This document shows positions 27,169-36,248 of a stretch of DNA of 64,000 nt, piece after piece. The stretch is from Streptomyces sp. MMBL 11-1 (GTDB lineage: Bacteria; Actinomycetota; Actinomycetes; Streptomycetales; Streptomycetaceae). Location: NCBI RefSeq assembly GCF_028622875.1, contig NZ_CP117709.1, positions 6,513,001 to 6,577,000 of the forward strand, written 5' to 3'. Below the pieces are notes generated by a model. The model was not told the DNA's origin. It saw only the letters and a program-made list of their open reading frames with translations, and did no database searches. How positions within the stretch are numbered: the stretch's first letter is position 1; every line of letters starts with the position of its first letter. A program made the translations under genes and the position numbers.

Positions 27169-27586
27169 CGAGCACGTCCAGTGCCCGGCGCAGCTGGGTG
27201 CTGGACGTGTGCACGGTGTACGGGAAGTAGACGACCTCCACGCCCACTTCGGCGAAGTCGCGTTCCAGCTTCTCCCCCTTCTCCGTGCCCCGCCAGTCGT
27301 CTCCCTTGAAGATCACGTCGAACCGGACCTGCTGCCAGGTCTCGACCTTGTCCGGCACGGTCTCCACGAACGCGGCGTCCACGAAGCGGACACTGCGGAC
27401 GATCTCCAGTCGTTCGCGGAGCGGAATCATCGGCGTGTGGCCCTTGGCGAGGGCGGCCATCTCGTCCGACACGACCCCCGCGACCAGGTAGTCGCACTGA
27501 CTGCGGGCGTGCCGCAGGATGTTGAGGTGCCCGACGTGGAACAGGTCGTACACCCCGGGTGCGTAACCCACCCTGTGCTGCACCAT
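27137..27586 (-). CDS. Cytidylyl/adenylyl-transferase (glycerol-3-phosphate cytidylyltransferase-like)
   Basis: Predicted 149-residue nucleotidyltransferase of the HxGH family. VGYAPGVYDLFHVGHLNILRH contains the nucleotide-binding HVGH, and a late segment YTVHTSSTQLRR resembles the RTxGISTT motif. It would transfer CMP or AMP from the triphosphate to a sugar- or polyol-phosphate. ATG 27586 is chosen because GGGGAGAG lies just upstream and the fold starts directly; the frame is open to 27652. Together with the convergent CDP-alcohol phosphotransferase it could supply an activated alcohol. Confidence 0.83.
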   Translation of the reverse strand: MVQHRVGYAPGVYDLFHVGHLNILRHARSQCDYLVAGVVSDEMAALAKGHTPMIPLRERLEIVRSVRFVDAAFVETVPDKVETWQQVRFDVIFKGDDWRGTEKGEKLERDFAEVGVEVVYFPYTVHTSSTQLRRALDVLVNRPGALSAP

Positions 27587-27736
27587 CCGTATCTCTCCCC
27601 CCACGGTGAACGTGATCCGGTGATGTTCCAACGACCTTACTGTGAAGAACACTTGTGCAAGCCGTGAACGGATAAGCTCGACAGGGGCTGTTCCCCGGTG
27701 GGGGCAGCGGTTGTCGTGGGGGAAGGCGATCGTCCG

Positions 27737-28999
27737 ATGTCCGAAGAGTCAAGACCCGGCCCGTCGCGAGGCCGCCGACTTCTGGTGGTTTCGACCAACT
27801 ACGCGCCGGAGCTCACGGGAATAGGCCCGTACGCCACCCAACTGGCCGAGCACTGGGCCGCGTCGGGCGCCCGGGTCCGGGCGCTCACCGGCATGCCGCA
27901 CTACCCCTCCTGGCGGCTGGAGGAGGGGTACCGGGGCGTCTGGCGGACGGTGGAGATACGCGGCGGCGTCGGCGTGCACCGGCGCCGCCACTACGTACCG
28001 CGCCATCAGACCGCGCTCAGGCGTGCGGCGTTCGAGGCCAGCATCCTCGCCACCGGGCTCTTCGCCCCGCCGCCCGGCCGCCCGGACGCCGTCATCTCCC
28101 AGATGCCCAGCCTCGCCGGCGGCGTCATCGGAGCCCGGCTCGCCCGACGCCACGGCGTCCCCCACATCCCCGTCGTCCAGGACCTGATGGGCGCCGCGGC
28201 CGCGCAGAGCGGCATCCGGGGCGGCGGCAGGGCCGCCGCCGTCGCCGCGGCCGCCGAGCGGTACGCGCTGCGCGGGGCCGCCCTCGTCGGCGTCATCCAC
28301 GAGAGCTTCGTCCCCGGCGTCACCGCGCTCGGCGTCGACCCCGGCCGCATCCGCACCGTCCCCAACTGGACCCATGTGCGCGGGCCCTCCGCCGACCGGG
28401 CCGCGACCCGCGCCCGGCTCGGCTGGCCCGAGGACACCCCGGTCGTCCTGCACTCCGGCAACATGGGCCTCAAGCAGGGTCTTGACGTCCTGGTGGACAC
28501 CGCCCGCCTCGCCCCCGACGTCCGGATCGTCCTGATGGGCGACGGCAACCAGCGCGACGCCCTGCGCGCCCGCGCCGACGGGCTGCCCAACGTCGAGTTC
28601 CTGGAGCCCGCACGGGCCGAGGAGTTCACGGACGTGCTCGCCGCCGCCGACGTCCTCGCGGTCACCCAGCGCGCCTCGGTCCTCGACATGAGCGTCCCCT
28701 CCAAGCTCACCTCCTACTTCACCTCCGGACGCCCCGTGATCGCCTCGGTCGCCGACGAGGGCGGCACCGCCGACGAGGTCCGCCGCTCGGGGGCAGGGGT
28801 CCTCGTCGCTCCCGAGGACCCGGCCGCCCTGCTCGCGGCGTTGCGGAAGCTGGCCGCCGATCCGGCCGCCGCCGAGACCCTCGGGGCCGAGGGCCCGCGC
28901 TACGTCGCCCGCCACCTGAGCCGGGAGGCGGGCCTCGCCCGGTTCGACGCCCTGCTCGCCGAGGTCCTGCCGGACGCACAAGGGAGCCTTCGCCGATGA
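27737..28999 (+). CDS. Glycosyltransferase, WbuB-like (GT4 family)
   Basis: Predicted 420-residue GT-B glycosyltransferase. The N-terminus VVSTNYAPELTGIGPYATQL is typical of WcaI/WbuB-like enzymes, and the C-terminal donor domain has LHSGNMGLKQGLDVL, then a weak EX7E region (SVLDMSVPSKLTSYFTSGRP). It probably transfers a sugar from a nucleotide donor to a lipid-linked intermediate at the inner face of the membrane. ATG 27737 lies after GGGGGAAGG; an upstream in-frame start at 27698 looks less likely. It overlaps the next gene by ATGA. Confidence 0.88.
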   Translation: MSEESRPGPSRGRRLLVVSTNYAPELTGIGPYATQLAEHWAASGARVRALTGMPHYPSWRLEEGYRGVWRTVEIRGGVGVHRRRHYVPRHQTALRRAAFEASILATGLFAPPPGRPDAVISQMPSLAGGVIGARLARRHGVPHIPVVQDLMGAAAAQSGIRGGGRAAAVAAAAERYALRGAALVGVIHESFVPGVTALGVDPGRIRTVPNWTHVRGPSADRAATRARLGWPEDTPVVLHSGNMGLKQGLDVLVDTARLAPDVRIVLMGDGNQRDALRARADGLPNVEFLEPARAEEFTDVLAAADVLAVTQRASVLDMSVPSKLTSYFTSGRPVIASVADEGGTADEVRRSGAGVLVAPEDPAALLAALRKLAADPAAAETLGAEGPRYVARHLSREAGLARFDALLAEVLPDAQGSLRR

Positions 29000-30687
29000 C
29001 ACCACATCACCGCGCCCCGGACGACCAGGACGAGCCGGCGCTCCTGCGCGACCAGTTCCGTCAACTCCTGCGCTACCGCTCCCTGCTGGCCTGCGGAGTC
29101 GTCGTCGGTCTGCTCGGCGGCGGCTATCTCGCCCTCGGCGGCGAGGACGCCTACACCGCCACCGGCGAGGTACTCGTCCGCTCCGCGATCTCCGACCCCT
29201 TCGCCGCCGGATCCACCGCGGACAAGGGCATCAACATCGGCTCCGAGCGTCAGACCGCCGTCAGCGACACGGTGGGCACCCTGGCCGCCGGAACCCTCCT
29301 CAAGGCGGGCGACGACGTCACCGCCCGCAAGCTGCTCGCCGGACTCCAGGTCACCAACCCGCCCAACACCCTCACCCTCCGCTTCTCCTACACCGGCGCC
29401 ACCCCCGAGCAGTCCCGCGCCCGCGCCGAAGCCCTCGCCAACGCCTACCTGGCCCACCGCAAGGCGCGCACCGAGGAGAGCATCGAGAACATGGCCGGTG
29501 GCTACCGCGCCCAGCTGAAGCCACTGGAGGAGAAGCGCGACCTGCTGGAGGAACAGGCCGGAGCGGCGGCGGCCGAGGACGTCAGCAGCGCCCGCGCCAA
29601 CATCATCGTCGCCATCTCCGAGCTGAGCCGGAAGATCTCCGAGCTGAAGGCCCTGGACACCACCCCCGGCTACCTCAACAAGAAGCCCGTCGCCCCCACG
29701 TCGCCCACCGGCCCCGGACTGCCCCTGCTCCTCGGGCTCGGCGGCGTCGTCGGCCTCGCGCTCGGGCTGCTGCTCTCCTGGGTGCGCCTCGTCTTCGACC
29801 CCGCCGTACGCTCCCCCCGCGAGCTGGTCCACTCGCTCGGCGCACCCCTGCTCGGCACCCTGCCCCGCGAACGCGCCGCCGCGGGCAGCCTGCTCGCCAT
29901 CGGGCGCGGCACCTCCCGGCTGGCCGAGGAGTACCGCGCCGTCGCCTTCCGGCTCGCCTACGACCCGTCGTTCGCCGAGAGCCGTCGCCTGCTGGTCACC
30001 GCCCCGCGCGGCGACAGCACGGCGGCCGCCGCCGCTGCCGCCAACCTGGCCGCCGCCTTCGCCGAGATGGGCCGTGACGTCCTGCTCGTCGAGGCCGACC
30101 TGCGCACCCCCTCGCTCGCCCGCGCCCTGGGCTCCGCCGCCCACGAGGCGCGCCCGCCGCGCTGGGCCGCCGAGGAGGGCGGCGCCGGCTGGCCCACCGG
30201 CCGCCGCACCCATGTGGACGTGCCCGGGTCCGGGGCCTTCGCCCTGGTGCCCGGGACCACCGTCGACAACGTCCCGCGCGCCCTGACCTCCCCGCCCGTC
30301 GGCCGCATCGTCGCCGAGGCCGACCGGGCCGGCAACGTCGTCATCGTCCTCGCCCCGCCCGTCCTGTCCTACGCGGACGCGGTCGCCCTGGTCGACCGGG
30401 TGGAGGGCGTCATGATCGTCTGCGACCCGCGCGAGGTGCACCGCAGCGACCTGGAACGCATCCGCGAGATCATCGGAGCCTCCGGAGGCTCCGTGCTCGG
30501 CGCGTTGCTCCACCCGGGCCGGGGCCGGCTGCGCCGCGCGCGGCGAGGGCCGAAGCCGCCCCGACGACGGGGCGGTGGCGGCGGCGGGCCCGCCCCCACC
30601 GCCGAGCCGGACGCCCCCGGGATCACCGGCGACCCCGCCGACACCCTCGGTCTGCGGACCTTCACCCTGCCTGCCTCCCGCCGGTGA
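28996..30687 (+). CDS. Wzz/Wzc-like chain-length determinant protein with degenerate kinase domain
   Basis: Predicted 563-residue membrane protein. An N-terminal helix (LLACGVVVGLLGGGYLALG) and a second helix near 240-262 (LPLLLGLGGVVGLALGLLLSWV) bracket an extracytoplasmic Wzz domain with a coiled-coil region (LKPLEEKRDLLEEQAG, SELSRKISELKAL). The cytoplasmic part resembles BY-kinases (SRLAEEYRAVAFRLAY, then VLLVEADLRTPS). The Walker A region around residue 336 reads APRGDSTAAAAAAANL, with no lysine, so ATP hydrolysis or autophosphorylation is doubtful. It probably sets polymer length. It is coupled to the glycosyltransferase and to the flippase by 4-nt overlaps. Confidence 0.83.
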   Translation: MTPHHRAPDDQDEPALLRDQFRQLLRYRSLLACGVVVGLLGGGYLALGGEDAYTATGEVLVRSAISDPFAAGSTADKGINIGSERQTAVSDTVGTLAAGTLLKAGDDVTARKLLAGLQVTNPPNTLTLRFSYTGATPEQSRARAEALANAYLAHRKARTEESIENMAGGYRAQLKPLEEKRDLLEEQAGAAAAEDVSSARANIIVAISELSRKISELKALDTTPGYLNKKPVAPTSPTGPGLPLLLGLGGVVGLALGLLLSWVRLVFDPAVRSPRELVHSLGAPLLGTLPRERAAAGSLLAIGRGTSRLAEEYRAVAFRLAYDPSFAESRRLLVTAPRGDSTAAAAAAANLAAAFAEMGRDVLLVEADLRTPSLARALGSAAHEARPPRWAAEEGGAGWPTGRRTHVDVPGSGAFALVPGTTVDNVPRALTSPPVGRIVAEADRAGNVVIVLAPPVLSYADAVALVDRVEGVMIVCDPREVHRSDLERIREIIGASGGSVLGALLHPGRGRLRRARRGPKPPRRRGGGGGGPAPTAEPDAPGITGDPADTLGLRTFTLPASRR

Positions 30688-31928
30688 GAGCCCGCACCGC
30701 CGTCCTCTGCTCGGTCGCGGACCAGGGAGTGGCGGCGCTCACCAACATCCTGGTGCTTCTCGCCGCCGCCCGGCTCTCCACCCTCACCGACTTCGCCCGC
30801 TTCTCCGCGGTGTACCTGGTCTTCACGGTGCTCCTCGGCGTCTCGGGCGCGTACACCGGGCAGCCCCTCGTCCTCAAGCGCGGCACGGGGGAGGAGACCC
30901 GGTCCGCCTGCCGGTCCGCCGTCGCCTTCACCGTCCTCGCCTCGGCCGCCCTCGGCGCGCCGCTCGCGGCCGTCTGCGTCCTCGTCCCCGGCGACACCGC
31001 CCGCGCGCTGCTGATGCTCGGCCTCGTGCTCCCCGTGGTGCTGGGGCAGGACGCCGGACGGTACGCCTTCTCCACTCTCCAGCTGCCCCAACTGGCCCTG
31101 ACAGGGGACCTGGTGCGGCTGGTCTGCGTGCTGGGGGCGCTCGCGGCACAGGACTACGGGGCGTCCCCGGCGCGCCTGATCGCCGTCTGGGGCCTGTCCG
31201 CCCTGCCCGCCCTCCTCGTGTCCGCCGCCCTCCTCCACCGGGCCACGGCACGGGCCCCGCTGCGACTGCGCCCGATGCTGCGGCGCGGCCACCTCGGGCA
31301 GCGCTTCACCGTCGAGTTCGGCGTGGGCAACGCGACCGGCCAGCTGTCCGTGCTCGGCCTCGGCGCGGTCGGCAACCCGCTCCTCGTCGGCGCGCTGCGC
31401 GGGGCGACCACCCTCTTCGGACCGCTCAACGTGCTCTACACCTCGGCCACGTCCTTCGGGCCCCCGCTGCTCGGCCGCATCGGCGATGAGCGCCGCCGGG
31501 TCCGGGCCCTCGCCGCCCTCGCCGCCGTCCTCGCGGCGACCGCCGGGCTCTGGGCCACCGTGCTCGTCCTGCTGCCCGAGCGCACCGGACGCGCTCTGCT
31601 CGGCGACACCTGGCCCACGGCCGCCGCCCTGCTCCCCGCCACGGGCAGCCAGTACGCGGCGATGGCCGTCGGCACCTGCGGGCTGCTCGCCCTGCGCATG
31701 CTCGACCCGCGCACCACGCTCTCCATCCAGGTCGTCTTCTCGCTCACCGCCGTGGCGTTCCTCGCGGGCGGTTACGCCGTCGGGGGCGTCCCGGGAGCCG
31801 CCTGGGGACTGGCCCTGGGGTCGCTCTGCAAGGCCGCCGCGACCTGGACCGCGGTGGCCCGGCTGCGCCGCCGGGGACCGGCGCCCGTGGAGCCGGTCAG
31901 CGCCGACGCCCTGCCCTCCGCTCCCTGA
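30684..31928 (+). CDS. Polysaccharide flippase-like membrane protein (Wzx/MOP type)
   Basis: Predicted 414-residue protein with about 12 hydrophobic helices, starting at a GTG that overlaps the previous stop. The layout (SVADQGVAALTNILVLLAAA, LTDFARFSAVYLVFTVLLG, VEFGVGNATGQLSVLGLGAV) is that of lipid-linked oligosaccharide flippases of the MOP superfamily. It would move the undecaprenyl-linked repeat unit across the membrane. The end overlaps the convergent polymerase gene by 32 nt. Confidence 0.75.
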   Translation: MRARTAVLCSVADQGVAALTNILVLLAAARLSTLTDFARFSAVYLVFTVLLGVSGAYTGQPLVLKRGTGEETRSACRSAVAFTVLASAALGAPLAAVCVLVPGDTARALLMLGLVLPVVLGQDAGRYAFSTLQLPQLALTGDLVRLVCVLGALAAQDYGASPARLIAVWGLSALPALLVSAALLHRATARAPLRLRPMLRRGHLGQRFTVEFGVGNATGQLSVLGLGAVGNPLLVGALRGATTLFGPLNVLYTSATSFGPPLLGRIGDERRRVRALAALAAVLAATAGLWATVLVLLPERTGRALLGDTWPTAAALLPATGSQYAAMAVGTCGLLALRMLDPRTTLSIQVVFSLTAVAFLAGGYAVGGVPGAAWGLALGSLCKAAATWTAVARLRRRGPAPVEPVSADALPSAP

Positions 31929-33402
31929 ACGTGGTGATCAGCACCAGGCACAGGGCCGCTATGGCGAGCTTTCCCGCGGCCTGGAGCAGCGGGCCGCGCA
32001 GCAGGATGAAGGTGTACCCGGCGATCAGCGGCGCGGCGATGGCCAGCACGCTCCCGGGGCCGGGCCCCGCCCGGGTGACGGCGAGCGCGTACCGGCGGTC
32101 GGTGCGGGCCGCCGCGTAGCCGATCAGCGCCAGACCGCCCGCCATCCCGGCCGGGCCGAAATCGACCCAGAACTCCGTCCACAGCGGGGCCGAGAGGTTG
32201 GTCATCCGCAGCCCCATCCACTGCCCCACCCGGACCCCGGTGTCCTCCGGCTTCCCCTTCCACACCGCGCGCGGCACGAAGAACAGCGCGGAGCCCGCCA
32301 GTTGGCGGCCATAGGTGTGGCCCCGGGTGTCGACCCACGAGATGGTGTTGGCGAACATCACCATCTGGTCGTAGTCCTTGGTCACCAGCGGATCGAAGAC
32401 CGAGGCCGACTGCACGGCCCGCTGCCCCCCTTCCTCGTACCGGAACCTGTCCGCGTACGGGAACACCACCAGCGCCCCGACCACCCCCGTCGTCAGCACC
32501 GTGCGGTAGAACGCCGCACTGCTCGGGAACGCGGTGAACACGAAGGCCATCAGCACGGTCAGGAACCAGTAACGGGCGTTGGAGACCGGGTTGTTCACCA
32601 CGAGGTTCAGCGCCGCCAGCGCCACCCACACCAGGACCGTGGAGGGGGTGCGCCGGGCGCGGCGGGAGGTCGCCAGGCGACGGGTGTAGAACAGCAGCGC
32701 CAGCAGCGCCGGGACCTGGCCGAACCCCTTGATGAACGCCGAGCCCACCTGGGAACCCTCCGCCCCCACCCCGCTCGCCGCGACGGTCTCGTTGATCTCC
32801 TGCCGGCTGGAGAAGAAGACCGCGGGCCCGCCGAGCTTCAGCACGTAGAACGCGCTCGCCGCGAACGCCAGCAGCACCAGCAGCCGCAGCCGCAGCGGAT
32901 GCGCCAGGGCCGGCTTCCTCCCGCCCGGGCCCCGCGCGGAGGGCGCCCGGCGCCGCAGCGGCCGCCGCGACGCCAGCAGCGCCCCCAGGTCGTAGGCGGC
33001 ACACCCCACCAGGACCATCGCGATCGCGGTCACCAGGTCCTGGCGCGGCCCCACCATCGGCGTCGGCGTCTGCCCGATCACCACCTGGGCGAACGGCGCC
33101 ACGCCCATCGCGATGTACACGAACATCCAGAAGACGCCCTGGAGCAGCCGCCGCCGGGTCGAGAGGATCATCGTCGCCAGCCGGGCCCCCGCATAGCAGG
33201 TCAGCACCAGCTGGAGCCAGTACGCCGTGTCCCGGACCCCGCTGCCGGGCTGGGCGGCGATCACCGCCGGCAGAAAGCACACCAGCCCCAGGGTGAGCGG
33301 CACGGACAGGGCCCGCGACAGCATCGCCCACGCGATCGGCGCGGGCGCGTCGGCGGCCTTCCCGCCGGTCGGCGTGCGCGCCGACGTGTGCACCGACGTC
33401 AT
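31897..33402 (-). CDS. Polysaccharide polymerase-like (Wzy/O-antigen ligase-like) membrane protein
   Basis: Predicted 501-residue polytopic membrane protein with about 12 helices and a large loop (residues about 360-420, SVFDPLVTKDYDQMVMFANT, FFVPRAVWKGKPEDTG) as in O-antigen polymerases. The PRAVWKGKP segment is common in such oligosaccharide repeat-unit polymerases. Sequence identity across this class is low, so the call rests on topology and context. ATG 33402 has GGGGGA upstream; a GTG at 33432 is possible. It probably links repeat units made by the neighbouring glycosyltransferases. Confidence 0.7.
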   Translation of the reverse strand: MTSVHTSARTPTGGKAADAPAPIAWAMLSRALSVPLTLGLVCFLPAVIAAQPGSGVRDTAYWLQLVLTCYAGARLATMILSTRRRLLQGVFWMFVYIAMGVAPFAQVVIGQTPTPMVGPRQDLVTAIAMVLVGCAAYDLGALLASRRPLRRRAPSARGPGGRKPALAHPLRLRLLVLLAFAASAFYVLKLGGPAVFFSSRQEINETVAASGVGAEGSQVGSAFIKGFGQVPALLALLFYTRRLATSRRARRTPSTVLVWVALAALNLVVNNPVSNARYWFLTVLMAFVFTAFPSSAAFYRTVLTTGVVGALVVFPYADRFRYEEGGQRAVQSASVFDPLVTKDYDQMVMFANTISWVDTRGHTYGRQLAGSALFFVPRAVWKGKPEDTGVRVGQWMGLRMTNLSAPLWTEFWVDFGPAGMAGGLALIGYAAARTDRRYALAVTRAGPGPGSVLAIAAPLIAGYTFILLRGPLLQAAGKLAIAALCLVLITTFRERRAGRRR

Positions 33403-33507
33403 GCGTCCCCCGATCAGTGAACCGCTGAACACTCTAACGAATCAGCCCACTTGAGGGGATGTGATGACTAGGCTGTGAACAGTCGGCCGAGGTTGAGGGG
33501 AACCCTG

Positions 33508-34671
33508 GTGAAAATCCTGCATGTTGTCACTCTTCACACTCCGGACCACGCCTTCGGCGGTCCGACCCGGGTGGCCTTCAACCTGTCCAGGGTCCAGCGG
33601 GCCGCCGGGGACGACGCCCGCGTCATGGCCCTCGGCGACGGCTTCCCCGGCGGCGAACTGCCCAGCCGGGTCGAGGGAGTTCCGGTCCACCTCTTCCAGG
33701 CGCGGCATCTGCTCCCGATGTTCGAGGTCAGCGGGATCACCTCCGCCGGGCTCCTGCGCACCGCACACCGCATGATGCGCGGCGCCGACCTCGTACACGT
33801 CCATCTGATGCGGGACCTGGTGACCCTGCCCGCCGCGCTCCTCGCGCTCGCTTCCCGGACGCCCCTGGTCGTCCAGACCCACGGCATGATCGACCCCACC
33901 GAGAAGAAGGTCGCCCAGCTCACCGACGTGCTCGGGGTCCGCAAGGTGCTGCGTGAGGCCGATGCCGTCCTGCACCTCACCGAGATGGAGCGGGTCGATG
34001 TGAACGCCGTCGCCGCCCCCGTCCCGCTCACCCGCACCGTACGGCTGGTCAACGGGGTGCGCCCGCAGGAGCGCAAGCCCGCCCGCGACCCCGGCCGCCC
34101 GCCCACCGTGCTCTTCCTCGCCCGGATCCAGGAGCGCAAGCGGCCGGAGGACTTCGTCGCCGCGATGCCGCACGTCCTCGCCCGCCACCCGGACGCCCGC
34201 TTCGTGCTGGCCGGTCCGGACACCGGCGCGCTGGCCGGCACCCTCGCCCTCGCGCGGAAGCTGGGTGTGGCCGACTCCCTCGACCATGTGGGCCCGTTGG
34301 AACACGACGAGGTCCTCGCCGCCGACCGCGAGGCCGATGTGTACGTGCTGCCCGCGATCGAGGAGCCGTTCCCGGTCTCGGTGCTGGAGGCGATGTCGGT
34401 CGGCACCCCGGTCGTCATCACCCGCACCTGCGGACAGGCCCCCGATGTGGCGGCGGCGGGCTCGGGCCGGGTCATCGACAGCCGCGTCGGCGAGGACGCG
34501 GCCAACGCCCGGAAGGTCGCCGACGCCATTCTGGAGCTGCTGGCGCCGGAGGCGGCCGAGCAGGCGGGCAAGGCCGCCTGGGAGCTGGTGAACGAGCAGT
34601 TCACCATCGAGGCCATCACCGCCACCCTCCGGCGGACCTACGAGGACGTGGTCCGCCGGAGGCGGGGGTGA
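33508..34671 (+). CDS. Glycosyltransferase (GT4 family)
   Basis: Predicted 387-residue GT-B glycosyltransferase. The N-terminal domain starts VKILHVVTLHTPDHAFGGPT, and the C-terminal domain contains FLARIQERKRPEDFV and the EX7E motif in PAIEEPFPVSVLEAMSVGTP. The GTG at 33508 is preceded by GAGGGG at 7 nt. It stands alone between the convergent polymerase (divergent start) and the GT2 gene (convergent end), and probably adds one residue of the exopolysaccharide repeat. Confidence 0.88.
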   Translation: MKILHVVTLHTPDHAFGGPTRVAFNLSRVQRAAGDDARVMALGDGFPGGELPSRVEGVPVHLFQARHLLPMFEVSGITSAGLLRTAHRMMRGADLVHVHLMRDLVTLPAALLALASRTPLVVQTHGMIDPTEKKVAQLTDVLGVRKVLREADAVLHLTEMERVDVNAVAAPVPLTRTVRLVNGVRPQERKPARDPGRPPTVLFLARIQERKRPEDFVAAMPHVLARHPDARFVLAGPDTGALAGTLALARKLGVADSLDHVGPLEHDEVLAADREADVYVLPAIEEPFPVSVLEAMSVGTPVVITRTCGQAPDVAAAGSGRVIDSRVGEDAANARKVADAILELLAPEAAEQAGKAAWELVNEQFTIEAITATLRRTYEDVVRRRRG

Positions 34672-34682
34672 AGCCGTACCCG

Positions 34683-35522
34683 TCAACGTAGGGGCTTCTC
34701 CCTGGATTTGAGAGCGATCTGCCAGCGGTAGAAGCTCATCGCCAGCGCGAAGTCGAAGCCCGCGCGGCCGTCCAGGAACCCCCGCTTGTAGAGATACATG
34801 TAGGCGAAGGACACCACCGGCTTGAACGGCGCCTTGTGGAACAACTGCCCCTGGCGCGACTTGACCTGCCGCACCTGCTCCTTCACCTCGGGGTGATGCT
34901 CCAGCCAGGCCTCCCAGTCCGAGTAGCGGTTGTGCCGCTCGAACCAGGCGGTCACCGGGTCGAGGTCCTGGTGCTCGATCGGATGGGTGAGCGTCCCCAC
35001 CGTCGCGGCGACCGGCTGGTAGTGGCCCTCCACCTCACCGATGCCGGGGGCGTCGAGGTCCCCGACCTCCGGGTAGTGGCAGCGGGTCCGGTCGGTCAAC
35101 GACCGCTTGCGGATGGTGTATCCGTGGCGCAGCCGCTTCCCGGAGAACCAGTAGCCGAGCGGTATGTCGTACGCGGCGGGCTTGGGCGCCGCCGGGTTCC
35201 GGAAGGTCTCCCGCAGTTCGGCCAGCAGCCCCGGGCTGAGCCGCTCGTCGCCGTCGAGCAGCAGGATCCAGTCCAGATCGGTACGGACGTTCTCCAGGCA
35301 CCACTGCTTCTTGCGCGGGTGGCCCCCGTCCCAGGTGTACGTGACCACCTCGGCCCCGCACTCCTCGGCGATCTTGACGGTGTCGTCGGTGCTGTGGGAG
35401 TCCACCACCACGACCGCCTCGAAGTGGCCGAGCACCGATCTCACCGCCTCCGCGATGTTCAGGCCCTCGTTCTTCGTGGGGATCGCCACGGCTATCGGCA
35501 GCTTCGGTGTTCCTGCGGTCAT
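34683..35522 (-). CDS. Glycosyltransferase family 2 protein (WaaE/KdtX-like)
   Basis: Predicted 279-residue GT-A glycosyltransferase. VAIPTKNEGLNIAEAVRSVL is the GT2 start, DSHSTDDT and LLLDGDERLSP carry the nucleotide and metal-binding aspartates, and FSYW-like positions are replaced by GYWFSGKRLRHG, as in WaaE-type enzymes. It is soluble or peripherally membrane bound. Its ATG overlaps the stop of the lipoprotein gene, so LamG protein, lipoprotein and this enzyme form one minus-strand operon. Confidence 0.87.
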   Translation of the reverse strand: MTAGTPKLPIAVAIPTKNEGLNIAEAVRSVLGHFEAVVVVDSHSTDDTVKIAEECGAEVVTYTWDGGHPRKKQWCLENVRTDLDWILLLDGDERLSPGLLAELRETFRNPAAPKPAAYDIPLGYWFSGKRLRHGYTIRKRSLTDRTRCHYPEVGDLDAPGIGEVEGHYQPVAATVGTLTHPIEHQDLDPVTAWFERHNRYSDWEAWLEHHPEVKEQVRQVKSRQGQLFHKAPFKPVVSFAYMYLYKRGFLDGRAGFDFALAMSFYRWQIALKSREKPLR

Positions 35523-36244
35523 CCCTCGGCTCCTTCGGGCAGCCAGGCGTAGCAGCCTGTGGAAGTGAACGTGCGCGCGGACTTCGGGATCGTGATCTTC
35601 CGGGAGACGCCGGTGTCGGAGGAGCCCGAGGACAGTTCCCTGCCGTCGGCCCCGGTGATCTGCCAGGAGCAGGCCGCGGTGGGGGAGGCGGACCGGTAGC
35701 CGCCCGGCCGGAGCTTCTTCCCGGTGTGGGTGCCGTCCGGATAGGCGTGCGCCGCCTCGTCCACCAGGTCCTGGTGCCGGGGGCAGAGCCCGGCGACCGC
35801 GTCCGCCGCGTCCGGGATCTCGCCCGTCGCGATGGCGCCGACGGCGGTGTCCCGGTCGGCCTTGACCAGATAGCGGAGCTTGTCGCAGGTCTCCTGGCCG
35901 GTCTCGAGCACGGCGGCCGGGTCCATGCCCTTCGGCACCCGGTCCTCCAGGTACTCCTTCTGCTTCTTCGTGAACGTCCCGGTGGCCGGGGTGATCGCGT
36001 CGGACGGCGTGTTCGGGCCCGTGGCCGGAGCGGAAGGGCCGGCCGTCGGCTCCTCGGGCTCCCCGGCGGAGGGCGTGGCGGGCGGGGCGGGCGTGGAGGC
36101 GGACGGGCCGGGGACGGCGGGCCCGGAGGCCGCGGGACGCTGGGCGTCCGCGGCCTGCGGACCGTTCCCGTCGGCGGACGAGCCGCAGGCGGCCAGCGCC
36201 GCCGTCATGACGACGACGGCGCCGGCCAGGAACGGGTTCCTCAT
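35519..36244 (-). CDS. Secreted lipoprotein of unknown function
   Basis: Predicted 241-residue lipoprotein. The signal peptide ends in a lipobox LAAC (Cys20). A Pro/Ala/Ser/Thr-rich linker (about 25-90) follows, then a small helical region (FTKKQKEYLEDRVPKGMDPA ... CDKLRYLVK ... GLCPRHQDLVDEA) resembling DUF732-type domains, and a C-terminal beta-rich part with paired cysteines (AACSWQITGADG ... STGCYAWLP). It is probably anchored outside the membrane. It sits 4 nt after the LamG gene and overlaps the GT2 gene, which ties it to cell-surface glycan assembly, but its role is unknown. Confidence 0.75.
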   Translation of the reverse strand: MRNPFLAGAVVVMTAALAACGSSADGNGPQAADAQRPAASGPAVPGPSASTPAPPATPSAGEPEEPTAGPSAPATGPNTPSDAITPATGTFTKKQKEYLEDRVPKGMDPAAVLETGQETCDKLRYLVKADRDTAVGAIATGEIPDAADAVAGLCPRHQDLVDEAAHAYPDGTHTGKKLRPGGYRSASPTAACSWQITGADGRELSSGSSDTGVSRKITIPKSARTFTSTGCYAWLPEGAEG

Positions 36245-36248
36245 CTGA

